Shown here: positions 1 to 11,419 of the stretch, in pieces
Position numbering within the stretch: position 1 is the first letter of the stretch
Layout of the letters: each line of letters starts with the position of its first letter
Origin: Glandiceps talaboti
Lineage: Eukaryota > Hemichordata > Enteropneusta > Spengelidae
Assembly: GCF_964340395.1 (NCBI RefSeq)
Contig: NC_135549.1
Location: 11,176,342 to 11,240,341 of the forward strand
Length of the DNA stretch: 64,000 nt
Reading direction: 5' to 3'
The notes under the pieces: generated by a model
What the model was told of the DNA's origin: nothing
What the model saw: the letters and a program-made list of their open reading frames with translations, nothing else
The model's database searches: none
Program-made: the position numbers and the translations under genes

Positions 1-60
1 AAAGGTTTAGGGTCGGCTTGGAAAACTAGGTGGGGTCGGGTAACCGGAACCACACAACTT
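1..60 (+). repeat. Edge copy of the GGGTCGGGTAACCGG dispersed repeat
   Basis: The first 57 bases match parts of the copies near 9.1-9.24 kb (same strand) and 39.15-39.21 kb (opposite strand), including GGTTTAGGGT, a GAAAA tract and GGGGTCGGGTAACCGGAA. The copy starts at or before the window edge, so its left end is not visible. No coding content. It is probably a non-autonomous mobile element; the family name is unknown to me. Confidence 0.75.
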
Positions 61-267
61 TTTTTTTATTTGTATATTCATTCTTGAAATATGTAAGTGC
101 TAAATGTTTACAATCTCCGACAGCTTAGTTTTGTTTTTCAATACATGTAATCTGTTTAATATTTACCCCAGAACCACCTTTTTCGTTAAAGTAAAAGTAA
201 CATCAACAATAGACATCGGAGTTCTATAGTTTGACGTTAAAGAATGACAACATTTACACGATACAGA
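61..267. other. AT-rich spacer, nothing recognised
   Basis: Lies between two dispersed-repeat copies. No exon, RNA gene or repeat that I can support. Confidence 0.4.
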
Positions 268-400
268 GTGTTTTGATTTCCCGCTATCTACTTAACACAC
301 CCCCTGGTGAAATTTACACAAACTAGTGTTGTCAAGACCGCAATTATCACAATGTAAGTAGTTCCCTTGATCGGGGAGGGTCAACGCAATCGATTGTATT
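268..400 (+). repeat. Dispersed repeat shared with the loop of the 4.4-6.9 kb foldback element
   Basis: Runs parallel to about 6057-6215. Shared strings include GATTTCCCGC, CTGGTGAAATTTACACAAA, AGTGTTGTCAAGACC and AATTATCACAATGTA, then TAGTTCCCTTGAT and a GGGGAGGG tract. The copy near 6.1 kb carries short insertions. No coding capacity. This ties the window's left edge to the same mobile family as the large foldback element. Confidence 0.75.
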
Positions 401-1956
401 ATAGCAGTAATTGTTGTTTAATTGAAGGCGTCTGCAATTTTTAATTTAGTCTCGATTGGAACATGTGCAGGTGTGTGAACCCAGTGTGGAGTTGGAGTTG
501 GTTTATGTGCATGTCAGATACTTTTAAATTAAAACAAATGCACATTATACGGCAATATATATGTACCTACTCATAATATATTTACTTTTCCTTATGTGAT
601 GACAACTAAATCTTATAAACAATTGTTGAATAATGAACCAAAAAATCGACAAAAGACTAGTTTAAAGTTTAATATGTCGTTCCTACTACTACACGGAGTA
701 CGTAGTGCAAAGAACAATGCACAATACAAAACTGTTACACAGGGACGTCGTTAAACTTTTGTCAGAAATAAAAAGAAACGTACAACTAGGCGATTTCTGT
801 TTTCAGAGAAACAAATATTCGGTGTTTAAGCCTTTCTAATGTTGTTAGTTCTATACAGAAATTGAAGGATAAACAGAATTATCGTAAAGGGTTGGCTAAT
901 ATGACAAAATACATTGAACTGAATAAAAACGTCTTGAATACATACAAGTGTGTGTGTGTGTGTGGAGAGAGAGACAGTGAAGAGAGAGGAAAATGGAAAG
1001 ATAACGGATGCGGGTTTGCTCGACTCCTAGTTGAATCCGATTGACTTTTTATGTTCTAACTGTAATGTGACTGTGGACTATGAAATGTTACACGGACTCC
1101 CACATTATTTGAATAATTGATGTGTATTTGTTTATTTATAACTTACTGACCTATGGAAATGTATCCAGCGGAATATCATTTATTCATCCGTGGAATTTTC
1201 TCGAAATCGGTGATACCTTAGCTGCTAATTATGATACTTTGAGAGACGCTATCGTGTTCTTTATAACATTTCCTCATCATACAATACTGGGCAATTAAGT
1301 TTTATGAGGTCCCGAGCATAGGTTGAAAAATATTTCCCTCCTAGAGATTTCTAGAGTTATAATCAGAGGGAATGAAGCCGAGAAATTATAAATTATAAAA
1401 GTGAAACATTTGTAGTAAACCATAGTTGGTATTTCAGTACTAACATTGGTTCATGAGAATTGATGCAAAATTAAGAATGAAGTATTCGTCCCATCTACTC
1501 ACAGTAAAGTAAAATATACAGAATGACGACAATTCATTTGACAAACTATATTCCAAATGTTTTTAGATTCCATTTCTAGTCGTCCACTAACTTTTAAATT
1601 GAAATTGTAAATTGGTACCCCAAAAGAAATAATATAGTATTTATAAAGCCTTATCACTCCGCTCAAGGATATTGCCTTGTTATTGTTATAACGTTGGGAT
1701 GCGAGCATTATTTTGGCTATCCCCTACAAGTATCATGACATTGAATTAGATCAACACACCAAATTCGTAATTATCCCATCCCTAAACCTCCCACTCCTTT
1801 CCTTTCCCTTCCCTTCGCACTGAAGCTAGCTGTATGACTTGGGGTGCCATCTGATGTCACTCAAATGCGGAAAGGTTCTCATTGATGCATATTTGTTATC
1901 ATGGAAGTACTTCCATGTTTTTATCAAGTGCACAAATCTCTTAACCACCAATTGCA
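401..1956. other. Intergenic, no supported gene
   Basis: AT-rich DNA with a short TG/GA run near 949-975. The small open frames here (about 60-70 codons) show no recognisable domain or splice pattern. Confidence 0.4.
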
Positions 1957-2012
1957 TTTGTGTTGTTGTTGTTGTTATTGTTATTGTTGTTGTTGTTGTT
2001 GTTGTTGTTGTT
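1957..2012 (+). repeat. (TTG)n microsatellite
   Basis: About 18 near-perfect TTG/TTA triplets, which generate short poly-Leu and poly-Val open frames. Confidence 0.95.
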
Positions 2013-4008
2013 CGAATCCTTTAATTGGGCACCCCTAGGCAAGACTCGGCGAAATGCAGGCTGCCATAAAGGTAAGGGCATACAGGAAGCCACCCTGTCT
2101 AAGGATACACAAGTAAAAGAATACCGGAATGCAGAGCTCTCACGCTAATTACATCTCGAGTCTTGGTTTAATTATCTTGTACAGAATATTTACACCCTAC
2201 TTCAATCAGCTATTCCTCCTGGCATTACCAATTATTTATTTCTGTCATACCACATCAGGTAATTAATCTCAAACTGGGTGAGAGCAGGTCCAATCTTGTT
2301 TCCATAAGCTTGTGTGAACATTTTGTTTTGTTTGTATGACGCACTCTCACGAAAACCTAACAGTTATTGGCTTAATTCTGGTCGATTTCACGTTACAGAC
2401 CATTTGCTTAATTGCCTAAGGCTGCCTTCAGATGTACTCAGGTGTGCAGAGATTCCAAGGATTATTGTTTGTTTGTATAAAGTTTGCGCATCTTTCAAAC
2501 ACCACATTTCTTAAAATGACTCCGAAATCCTTTAAATTGGCACCGCTAGACAAGATCATGCAATTAAAACTTGCTTCGAAGGTACTGTACCAAAACCTCT
2601 TCTCCTTGTCTCACTATCAAACTGACATACATTGATACAAAACAGCAGCTATGTCTCTAGGAGGTTCACGCCATGTTTTTATCAGTTTGTTTATATTTAT
2701 GAAGTTACTTGTATGAATGTAGGCTTATGTTTCTAGTTTGAGGGTGTGATAAGGAGACAACCTTTCTGCACCCACAGAGTTAGTTTTCATACCACCACTG
2801 GTAAAACGACGTTCTGATCAAAGGCGTCTTTAGATAACGGCTGCAAGGGTTGTATTCAATTAATCAGTGAAAATGTAAAACCAAGTCTAGGGCCAACACA
2901 GTAAAGGAAAATCTAACAGTGAATCTATGAACTTTTCTATGAGAGTCCCCTGAACTCCCACCGATTGCGCTCTAGCTATATAGCTATTAGAGAAGTCTCA
3001 AGCTTTAGAACATTTTCAACAACGCGGATAACTATTGCGGATTGTGCTGATGTCCGTGCAGATAGAGAGCATGCATCAATTTACTATTGTCAGGAAAGGT
3101 CGAAAACACGGCAAGCAAAATGTTAACATGGACATCTAGATTTAAGTAGCATGCATGGTTGAGAAGAAAGCTCGATTTTCAAATTATTGAAACGCAAGGT
3201 CACAACCAATATGAACATTATGAATAAAAAGCTATTGTCCTTCCTATGGGTATAGAGTGTCTGTGTGGCTACTTCAAATATGTACCATGGCCTCTATTAA
3301 GAATACTGCAACGAAATGGTCGAAAATCGGCCAATTCGATTGAAGCTGCATGAAGTGCACAAATTCCCCCCCCCCCATGTAAAGGACCGGTCATTCTTAA
3401 CTGGCTGAGGGGAGGGGTAGTTATTTTTAAGGAATGGATCATTTCAGCAATCATCATATGAGTAGTGGGGGTAATTTTGGTGCCGTAAAAGAAGCTGTGG
3501 CATACGACTATGTACTACTTTGGACAACATCAGTACCAGTGTCAAGTAACTTTTATCACATCTAGTACAGTGAAAATATCAATGCAGTTCTCAGTAGTCC
3601 TATGAGTGGCGTGAAATGACTTGACTATGCGTCTAAAATTCCCATTCCATGGCACGGGTCTGGGGAACCCGTCCTAGCACACTCTACTCTCATGCACAGT
3701 CCTTGTAGATTACTTTTTTACAATAGGAAAGTAAACTATTATAAGTAATCGGTTTATGGTATCTATAAATGACCTTTCACCGAATTCATTGTGTGGCCCC
3801 TTGCATGTATTTTGTTATCGACCTTACTTCTATTCGACGACGATTATTTGCTGCAATTACAGTGTATGTAATCCTCAAAATCAAAGTTTGTTCTGACTGA
3901 AATAGATACCTAATCCATTTCATATGTTGTAATTTGTCAATACGTGGTCAGGTGGCATGTAGAATATTTGCATTGTTCAACGTAAAGGACGTTTATCGTT
4001 TATATACG
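2013..4008. other. Intergenic, no supported gene
   Basis: Contains a short C-run near 3366-3377 and nothing else I recognise. A roughly 30-base string near 2022-2050 (TTTAATTGGGCACCCCTAGG) has a diverged relative near 2530-2555, possibly an old repeat. Confidence 0.4.
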
Positions 4009-4075
4009 TACATGCATGCATGCATACATACATCCATACATACATACATACACACATATATACATACACATACAT
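4009..4075. repeat. (CATA)n microsatellite
   Basis: Imperfect run of CATA/CATG tetranucleotides, giving spurious Cys-Met-Tyr-Val open frames on the - strand. Confidence 0.9.
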
Positions 4076-4377
4076 CGTCATGACAAATAATATTAATTAT
4101 ATAATGTATTTGCAAGGCTGTACGTGAAGAGCATAGAAATAGCATAGATATAAGAAATACTACTGGGAACTCATTCATTGAAGTCTCTGTTACCATTATC
4201 TGGAGGTGGTACAAATCACACTGACAATTCGAATTTACGGCGAACAGTAATTTGTACCAAATCAAGACTATTTTCAATTGATCTTACGTAATTGATATAT
4301 TGCTACAACCACTTGCTTTGAAAGAAAGATTTATGTAATGATAATAATCTGTATTTGTAATATGGTTTGACAGTGTA

Positions 4378-4760
4378 TATGGGAAGCCGTTCAGGCCAAA
4401 AGTATTTTTTTAATTTTAGCTGTAGTATTTTATATTTTTCGTACTTACAAAATAATTTTAACAGTTTATGTACTTTTATTCCATGTTCACATTATTTTAA
4501 TTGAAATAAGTTTGCATTTATTTGAGAATATTGTTTTATTTTTCGTCAAACCAGAATTATTTTAAGGATTATATATAATTGAAAGTCAATATACATTTTT
4601 GTTAAAGTTTTTTATTTTATTTTTTAAATCTAAAAAAAAAATTCAACTTTTTTTTTTCTTCCCAACTTTTTTATTTTGGTCGAGTCTGCTGACCAGCGCC
4701 TGTCACTAGTACGTCGTGCTCGTGACAGGCATGTCCTTCGACATCCATTACGACGTGTTT
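4378..4760 (+). repeat. Left outer arm of the foldback element
   Basis: Inverted copy of about 6500-6913. Distal part is A/T-rich; proximal part is CpG-rich (GAGTCTGCTGAC, GTGCTCGTGACAGG, ACGTGTTTCGGCG). Confidence 0.85.
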
Positions 4761-5241
4761 CGGCGTCAAATACACCTTCTCATTACCTTCGAAATTGGTC
4801 GCTCAAACATTATACAAGATCTCAAAACTGTTAATTTACGTGTGATAGTATCTGTTTTTTCCAACAACCGCGACTTCAGCCGCGTACACACATGTGTACA
4901 CCGTCACGTTAAGGTTGTGACCGTATGTATGATGTATTACATGATGTAGTACGTAGGACACGATCCAAAGGGTAAAGGTACTTAATCTAAAACAACTAAA
5001 GTTTGTTTCATCAATAACAATTACATTCATTATTGTGAAACTGACCAGAATTGAAATAAGATGGTACACTATACTGTGAGCGTGAGCAAAACAGCTTTAG
5101 GAACAAAAACGTGAGGAAAAGCGAACGCGTATTTCCAATGGGTCAGTCATGTACTACTTCTTGTACGAGCGCACATATTGACGTCGACCTGCTGTATTAC
5201 ATATCAACCTAAACCAGCTTTTATCGCCTTGTTATCATCAT

Positions 5242-5243
<2 letters not shown>

Positions 5244-5272
<29 letters not shown>
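5244..5272 (+). repeat. (TTG)n microsatellite in the inner hairpin loop
   Basis: Nine to ten TTG triplets near the apex of the first inner hairpin. Confidence 0.9.
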
Positions 5273-6499
5273 ATAAAGATTCAGTTTACTTCATCGTACA
5301 TTGTAGTATACATTATCTTGGTGTTCTGAGTACACATGCATATATCATGAAAAGTTGAGAACAACACGTCTACGTGTGTTATACAGCAGGTCGACGTCAA
5401 CATGTGCGCTCGTACTAGAAGTACCTGACTGACCCATTGGAAATACCTTTACCCGTTGCACATGGATCGTACGCGGCTGAAGTCGCGGTTGTTGGAAAAA
5501 ACAGATACTATCACACGTCAATTAACAGTTTTGAGATCTGATATAATGTTAGGGCGATCAATTTCGAAGGTAATAAGAACGTGTATTTGACGCCAAAACA
5601 CGAGTGTGAAGCTATCATCATATTCATATTCATCTTCACTTTCAAAAGTTGACCTCCACGCTCAATGTGAATATATGACGATAGCTTCACACGTTCATCA
5701 TCAGTAAGATTCGAAGTCTTCCGAATGGGTACGAACACGCGTTCGGCAAATCACATATCCTTAATTGACATGTTGAAATCATGTGATTGTAATTACTTTC
5801 CCTTGATTTGCGTGGATTTTCATGCTCTATTTTTATTTTTGCCAGAGTATCAAAGTATTGTTGTCATATAAAAAAATAATTTGGATGTTTATGCCTTTCC
5901 CATATCTTTGAAAATGAAATATCAATATATCATATGGGTGTACAAAACACCTATATGAGTAATGTAATAAAATACGGCCTGGATGGGTGTATTTTGAATC
6001 CGTGACATCAAGTGACAAGGTGATATCACTTGGCCACTTAGTGTCATGGATTTTTTTGATTTCCCGCAGTGCCACTATCTTTGAAACCCTACTTAACACT
6101 TAACACTTACACTGGTGAAATTTACACAAATTGTCAAAATAGTGTTGTCAAGACCACAATTATCACAATGTATGTAGTTCCCTTGATAGGGGAGGGGCAA
6201 TGCAATTGATTGTAAAAAATATGGTCCATGACAACAATAGTTCATGATGCAAATTGGATACTCTGGCAAAAATACAAAGAGAGCATGCAAATCCACGCAA
6301 GTCAAATGAAAATTAATTACAATCACATGATTTCAACCTGTCAATGAAGGATATGTGATTTGTCGAATGCGTGTTCGTACCCATTTGGGAGACTTCGAAT
6401 CTGATGATGAACATGTGAAGCTATCATCATATTCACATTGAGCGTAGAGGTCAACTTTTGAACGTGAAGATGAATATGATGGTAGCTTCACACTCGTCG

Positions 6500-6913
6500 C
6501 CGAAACACGTCGGATGTCAAAGGTCACGCCTCGCGCGATCGTACTCGTGACAGGCGCCTGGTACGAGCACGACGTGCTCTGCACCGGCGCCTGTCAGCAG
6601 ACTCGGCCAAAAAAAAAAGTTGAGAAGGAAAAAAAAAAAGTTGAAATTTTTTTTTAATAATTTAAAAAATAAAATAAAAAACTTTAACAAAAAATATATT
6701 TTGACTTTCAATTATATATAATCCTTAAAAAAATTCTGGTTTGACGAAAAGCAAAACAATATTCTCAAATAAATGAAAACTTATTTCAATTAAAATAATG
6801 TGAACATGGAATAAAAGTACATAAACTGTTAAAATTAGTTTGTAAGTACGAAAAATATAAAATACTACAGCTAAAATTAAAAAAAATACTTTTGGCCTGA
6901 ACGGCTTCCCATA
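6500..6913 (-). repeat. Right outer arm of the foldback element
   Basis: Inverted copy of 4378-4760, with a slightly longer CpG-rich segment (6535-6600) that includes an extra GGCGCC-containing palindromic piece. Confidence 0.85.
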
Positions 6914-7509
6914 AGTGTACGCGTTCACATCGTTTTTTATTCCCAAATTGCAAAGCGAGTCCATTAAATTCTTACCCTTTCAGTTCTTTATCAACAGCGA
7001 TTAGGCTAATCCTCGCAGTGCATTCTTAATTTGTCATTCTACAATGCAAAAACCAAATTACTAACATAAGCCGTCTACAAAATCGACGATTTTGACGGAA
7101 TGTTACCGTGGTTACGTATGCGAATCTTGAAATGGATGCTTGTAAGCTCACATTGTCAGGGTAAATAACGACGAGTGATGCAATATGTGAAGCCGTACAG
7201 TGTTGTAGACGCAATTTATTGTTATGGAAAGGACGTCAACGACACATGAATATAAATGATACACTTTTATAACAATTTACATGTACTCTGAATTCTTTTT
7301 TCTATGATGAAGATCAAAACTTGATAACAACATTGATGTAATCTTTATGCATATTTTAGTCTAAACGAAACAATAAATGGCAAAAAGGCAAGTTTCTTCT
7401 GTAAATATACAAGATGTAGAAGATAGAATTGCCTTTCATTGGATGCTTAAGACGACAATGTTAAGAGATTTCATCAAAACATAGACATTACAGCAATTAG
7501 TCCAGATGG
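6914..7509. other. Intergenic, no supported gene
   Basis: No recognisable exon or repeat between the foldback element and the tetranucleotide array. Confidence 0.4.
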
Positions 7510-7544
7510 CATTGAAAACCACAGCATCTGACATCTGACTAAGG

Positions 7545-7586
7545 CCTGATTCCGTGGTTCCGATTACGCTTATAGGAATCACTAAG

Positions 7587-7651
<65 letters not shown>

Positions 7652-7653
7652 GG

Positions 7654-7716
<63 letters not shown>

Positions 7717-8260
7717 CAACTTAAAGTCAAAAACCGCTGGACCGATTGCCATGATATTTGGTGGGTGTATTTACCTTGGGTGTCTAGTTGGGAAATTGTT
7801 CAAATCAAAATGATCGCATCACCGGTGTGTGATTTGGGTCAAAAAACTTAAAACTTCCAAATCACTGGGCAGATCGGCCTGAAATTGGTGGGAATTTTCT
7901 TGGGGATGTTTAGTTTAAGAAATGTTCATGACACGATGATCCCATCACTGATATTAGGGCTAAACATGTGGGGTTTTTTTTGTTAAAAGTCTATAATTCC
8001 AAAAGTACTTGTTGATTTGGCTTAAATTCCACAGGGATGTTTCTGGGGATGTATAGATCATGTGATATTGATTACATGATAATCCCAATAGCGATATGCA
8101 AATTAGTGCTAAAAAACCCATGGTTTTTTGGTTGAAATGTCTGTAAAAATATTGAGGCCAGATGAGTACAAAATTATTGTTTTATTGATCTGATTAAACC
8201 ATTAAAGATTTTATGGGGTACTTAACATAATGTAACAAGTGTGCGTGAATGACACTGTAG
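7545..8260 (-). mobile_element. Minisatellite + microsatellite element, HINE/pearl-like architecture
   Basis: Read on the - strand there are diverged roughly 120-130-bp core units (7725-8180, recurring ideas: plain 'ATTTGG', 'GGGGATGTTTAG', 'CATGAT.ATCCCA'), then a CA run and a (CAGA)n run, then a short stem (GGAATCA facing TGATTCC, 7547-7582). That order resembles pearl/DINE-1/HINE elements, non-autonomous Helitron relatives. No coding frame. Family assignment is inference. Confidence 0.45.
7587..7712 (+). repeat. (TCTG)n followed by (TG)n microsatellite
   Basis: About 16 TCTG units, then about 30 TG dinucleotides. Produces long spurious Cys/Leu/Ser/Val and Thr/His open frames on both strands. 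Confidence 0.97.
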
Positions 8261-8484
8261 TTAATCTCTCATTGAGGTTGCTTGGAAACATTGAGTACCT
8301 AACTTTAACACATAACTAGAGGTTGGTTGGTTCAAGGTAAAATGCCTGTCTGTCTGTCAGTCTTGTAGATGATGAGAGTGATTTTGGTATTGAGCTTTAC
8401 CTCTCAAGCTACCGGGGATGAAATTTGCTTATGATTTTGAAAGTGTTACTGTTAGTCTGCAAATTGTGAGTGTGTCACACTTCT

Positions 8485-8935
8485 GTAATAAGCCCTAGCA
8501 ACCATGCCCATGCCCTTAGCAACCACCAAATGGCAGTAAATTGTGATTGAATAACCACATCATCTTGTAGACAAGTGAGTACACATTCAAAAAGATGTAT
8601 GCAAATATCCCTAGCAACCATGACCACGCCCATAACAACAGCCAAACGGTGGTGCATTTCACAAAGATAACAGGGATCCTTAGACAATTGCACAAACATT
8701 CAAAAATGTATGCAAATATGCCTAGCAACAACACCACGCCCATAGCAACAGCCAAACGATCACGTATAATGCAAAGATAACAGCAGGGATTAATAGACAA
8801 ATGAATAAACATTCAAAAAATGTATGCAAATATAGCAACAGCCAAATGACCGGGCATATTGCAAAGATAACAGGGTTGGATAGGCAACTGGATAATCATT
8901 CAGCAAATGAACACCTATACCTAGCATGGCTCAGC
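8485..8935 (+). repeat. Tandem array of ~110-120-bp units
   Basis: Units begin near 8491, 8611 and 8721 with CCTAGCAAC, then ACGCCCATAGCAACAGCC, a GCAAAGATAACAGGG block and ATTCAAAAATGTATGCAAATA. A last truncated unit starts near 8820. The same unit occurs on the opposite strand at 40.78-41.24 kb. It is a dispersed minisatellite, probably the core of a mobile element. Confidence 0.85.
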
Positions 8936-8997
8936 ATGTGGGTGAACATTTTAAAAAAACTGTACAGTTGTGCTACAACGCCATTGGCGCTATTTTT

Positions 8998-9245
8998 ATA
9001 TTGACTTTTTAAGTTGATGTCAGTTTCCGCATCCACAATTTCTTGCTAGACTTCACAATGGTAGCGATTATATTTTTTTCTCGAATATGTCAAAAAAAGT
9101 TTAGGGTTGGCAGTGAAAAGCTACATCTAATCCAAACTAATCTAATCTAATCTAATCTAATCTAATCTAATTTCTTATATAACGCATTCCATAAAACTAT
9201 CACAATGCTGATGGGGTCGGGTAACCGGAACCAAACAAGTTATTT
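8998..9245 (+). mobile_element. GGGTCGGGTAACCGG-family element with an internal insertion
   Basis: Matches 39.15-39.30 kb in reverse orientation: ACTTTTTAAGTTGATGTCA, TTTCCGCATCCA, TTTTTTCTCGAATATGT, GTTTAGGGT and GGGGTCGGGTAACCGGAA follow in the same order. Relative to that copy, about 90 bases (roughly 9119-9209, including a TCTAA pentanucleotide run) are inserted between the GTGAAAA and GGGGTCGGG blocks. No coding frame. Confidence 0.75.
9128..9170 (+). repeat. (TCTAA)n pentanucleotide repeat
   Basis: Seven to eight TCTAA units inside the inserted segment of the GGGTCGGG-family element. Confidence 0.9.
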
Positions 9246-10489
9246 ACGCCTAACCATATCAGACAATGTGGTAATAACTACATTACACTTGTCAAACACC
9301 TTCGTAGATGTTCACCATAACTATGTAATTGATGTTGACAAGGTGCATTGCTTACATCTGTGAAGTGGCAGGTAATTTAAAGTGTAATATCCTGTATATG
9401 TCAAAGAAATTTGAGACAATGGGTTATCGTGGCATATTTTCTCAAGATTTAATGAAATAATGGCACGATATTTTGTAATATGTAAAACGAAAATGGAGAG
9501 ATGGTGGTGTATATGCTTACCCTGAAGGCTTCAATATACGAAGGCTTCACAGCAACAACGGAAATCCGTGAAAGTGTTTTGACTGGACTAGTTGTATCCA
9601 TGATAATTGTTTGTGTAGACGTCTACTGTATTGATATTTCAAGGATTACGAATACGTGTGTGTAATCAGAAGACATCAAACAGTTACGACGTATCAATAC
9701 AACGATGAACACAGACTCGGTGAAAGATAACATTGTTCACAAAAACGCCTTGCTTGAAAAGTCACGCCATAAGCCATCCTTTCAAATCCTCATATATAAA
9801 ATATTAATCTGTTGACAAAAATATCTCTGGGCGTAGCTTCGTTGATTCGAGTCTGTGTGTCTATTAATGTACAACTCTTTAAAGATAAAATCTTTGGTTT
9901 ATTCTGATGCCTTGCATATAAATGATCTTATATCAATTGTCACCTAAAGTTGTCTCTATGATATTTGATAGCAGTATTTATGGGTAAGCCACAGCTGGAA
10001 CATTGATAGAAATCGGGCAGATATGCAATCAATAAACACGTGGACGTCAATACCTTTGTAAAGATTAACGCCTTTTACATTATACCACATTGATGTGGTA
10101 GCTACGGATAAAAGTAATATCATAATGGATCTTCCGTTTGGATGTGGTGAGAAAGGGGTCAGATATGATACTGGCCGTAGGGCATTTTGTTTTAGCAATA
10201 TTTGTGATTAATCTAAGATACTATCTCAACTTGTCAGTAGGACATGTCTACGCCTTGCAGACGTTGCCTTTGTGCCAAATGTGGATAGATTAGAATCACA
10301 GTTATGTACACTGGAAAGTGATAACGCCAAATATAATCAATCAAGTTTTACTGAAGCGTTCAGAGATTATTAAAATTTTTGTAACTCTCTTTACTACCTA
10401 GGTACTTGGTAACCCGTACCCGTCATGCATGATAGACCTGACAGATCGTGAAAAATAATTCCACTTACAAAGTACAGCTAAATATACAT
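9246..10489. other. Intergenic, no supported gene
   Basis: A - strand open frame (9956-10198) and an overlapping alternative frame look mildly coding-like, but no splice pattern or domain supports either. Confidence 0.35.
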
Positions 10490-10495
10490 TTTATT
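10490..10495 (-). terminator. Candidate poly(A) signal (AATAAA)
   Basis: AATAAA on the - strand, about 76 bases past the stop codon at 10572-10574. The spacing supports the exon upstream being the 3' end of a transcript. Confidence 0.5.
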
Positions 10496-10571
10496 GTACA
10501 GTATGTTAGCTCATCAAATATTTCCAACAATACAGTGGGTTGTGCTTACAAGTATGTACATAGGAATACAC

Positions 10572-10775
10572 CTAATTGGCACCAATAAAGTAATTGTTAA
10601 TGTAAATTGAGGGAGGAATAAACAAGTTCAGAACCCTGGGGTTGTTCTTCGGTAGAATTGTATGGTGATCGTCAACACTAAAAAAATCCAACACAGGACG
10701 TTGAGTATATGGATTAAAACCACCAGGTTTGTTGTGATGTCTTTCTTGTTCAGCTTCAATCAAGCAGCTACAATT
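10572..10775 (-). CDS. Candidate terminal exon of an unidentified - strand gene
   Basis: A 67-codon open segment ending in TAG, preceded on the - strand by a good acceptor (GATTCTTAG at 10776-10784). The first codons give N-C-S-C and later parts include QERHHNKPGG, NPYTQRP and SVDDHHT. Composition looks like real protein rather than A/T-rich noise. It starts in phase 0, matching the phase-0 donor of the segment at 11228. AATAAA lies just downstream. I do not recognise the family, and no catalytic motif or membrane segment is clear. A chance frame remains possible. Confidence 0.42.
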   Translation of the reverse strand, partial: NCSCLIEAEQERHHNKPGGFNPYTQRPVLDFFSVDDHHTILPKNNPRVLNLFIPPSIYINNYFIGAN

Positions 10776-11227
10776 CTAAGAATCGATATTTTGTCGTACA
10801 AAGACCGTTTATTCGATATAGCCTAAGACAGTATACATATTTTACTGATTTTTGATAGTTTAAGGAAGCCATATATGTGATTGATAGTATGTTAAAGGAT
10901 ACAGGTAAAAAAACACGCACGTCATAGGCACGTACAGAGGCGATAATACCTCTAACAAAACGACCGGTGACGACTTAATAGCATCATTTTTTGTAAAACT
11001 TCTCGAGCTAAATACTTGGAGATTCGTCTTCAATTGAAAATGGCAACATCATAATTGCAGCATAGCATGTTTTCCCCCCCAAGGAAATACATAACCAGTG
11101 TTGGTAACATTTTGCATGAAATCGACACTTCACGAATGAAATGGTTTTTAGTTTGTTTTAATAATCACAATAGGTGATGATGGTAAGTGTCAAGAAAATC
11201 TTGTTCAGCACATCTGTAACTGCTTAC

Positions 11228-11419
11228 ATTACGAGTACTAGTAAGAAATGCAAGGAAGTATAGCGTATCGAACCATTTACGACGTCCTCTCTCAACATCG
11301 GATGATTTGATAAAGATACCATATGGCTGCAAATCTCCATCTAACCTTTCTCTAATCTTGTTGAACATGTGAGCAAGGACGCAGCTCAGAAAGTACGGTT
11401 TTGAAGGATAATTGATATT
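11228..11419 (-). CDS. Candidate penultimate exon of the same unidentified gene
   Basis: A 64-codon frame on the - strand ends at a strong donor (AAT|GTAAGC, GT at 11226-11227) in phase 0, so it joins the segment at 10775 across a 452-base intron without a frame change. Recognisable pieces are YPSKPYFLSC, KIRERLDGDLQPYG and VERGRRKWFDTLYFLAFL. The upstream boundary is uncertain: a weak CAG acceptor at 11420-11422 fits phase 0, but the frame stays open to an in-frame TGA at 11444-11446. No family recognised. The shared phase, the donor and the downstream poly(A) signal are the evidence. Confidence 0.42.

Larger units (their letters stand above)
4378..6913. mobile_element. 2.5-kb nested foldback (inverted-repeat) element
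   Basis: The outer arms are near-perfect inverted copies: TATGGGAAGCCG at 4378 faces CGGCTTCCCATA ending at 6913. The match continues inward through an A/T-rich stretch and a GC-rich ACGTCGTGCTCGTGACAGG-type block to about 4760 on the left and 6500 on the right. Two more hairpins lie inside: 4757-4900 plus 5110-5205 against 5375-5605, and 5590-5860 against 6240-6505. No transposase-like frame is visible, so it would be non-autonomous. The loop of the second inner hairpin (about 6057-6215) matches 268-400. I infer a foldback or MITE-derived composite; target-site duplications were not resolved. Confidence 0.85.

Noticed and set aside
2005-2045. GTTCGAATCC as a tRNA B-box
   Set aside because: No A-box, no cloverleaf and the string follows directly from a TTG microsatellite.
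7587-7712. CRISPR-like regular repetition
   Set aside because: Simple tetra- and dinucleotide repeats without spacers, in a eukaryotic context.
8475-8812. Two overlapping - strand frames of 74 and 98 codons with repeated peptide blocks
   Set aside because: The peptide repetition mirrors the ~115-bp tandem units; there are no other coding signs.
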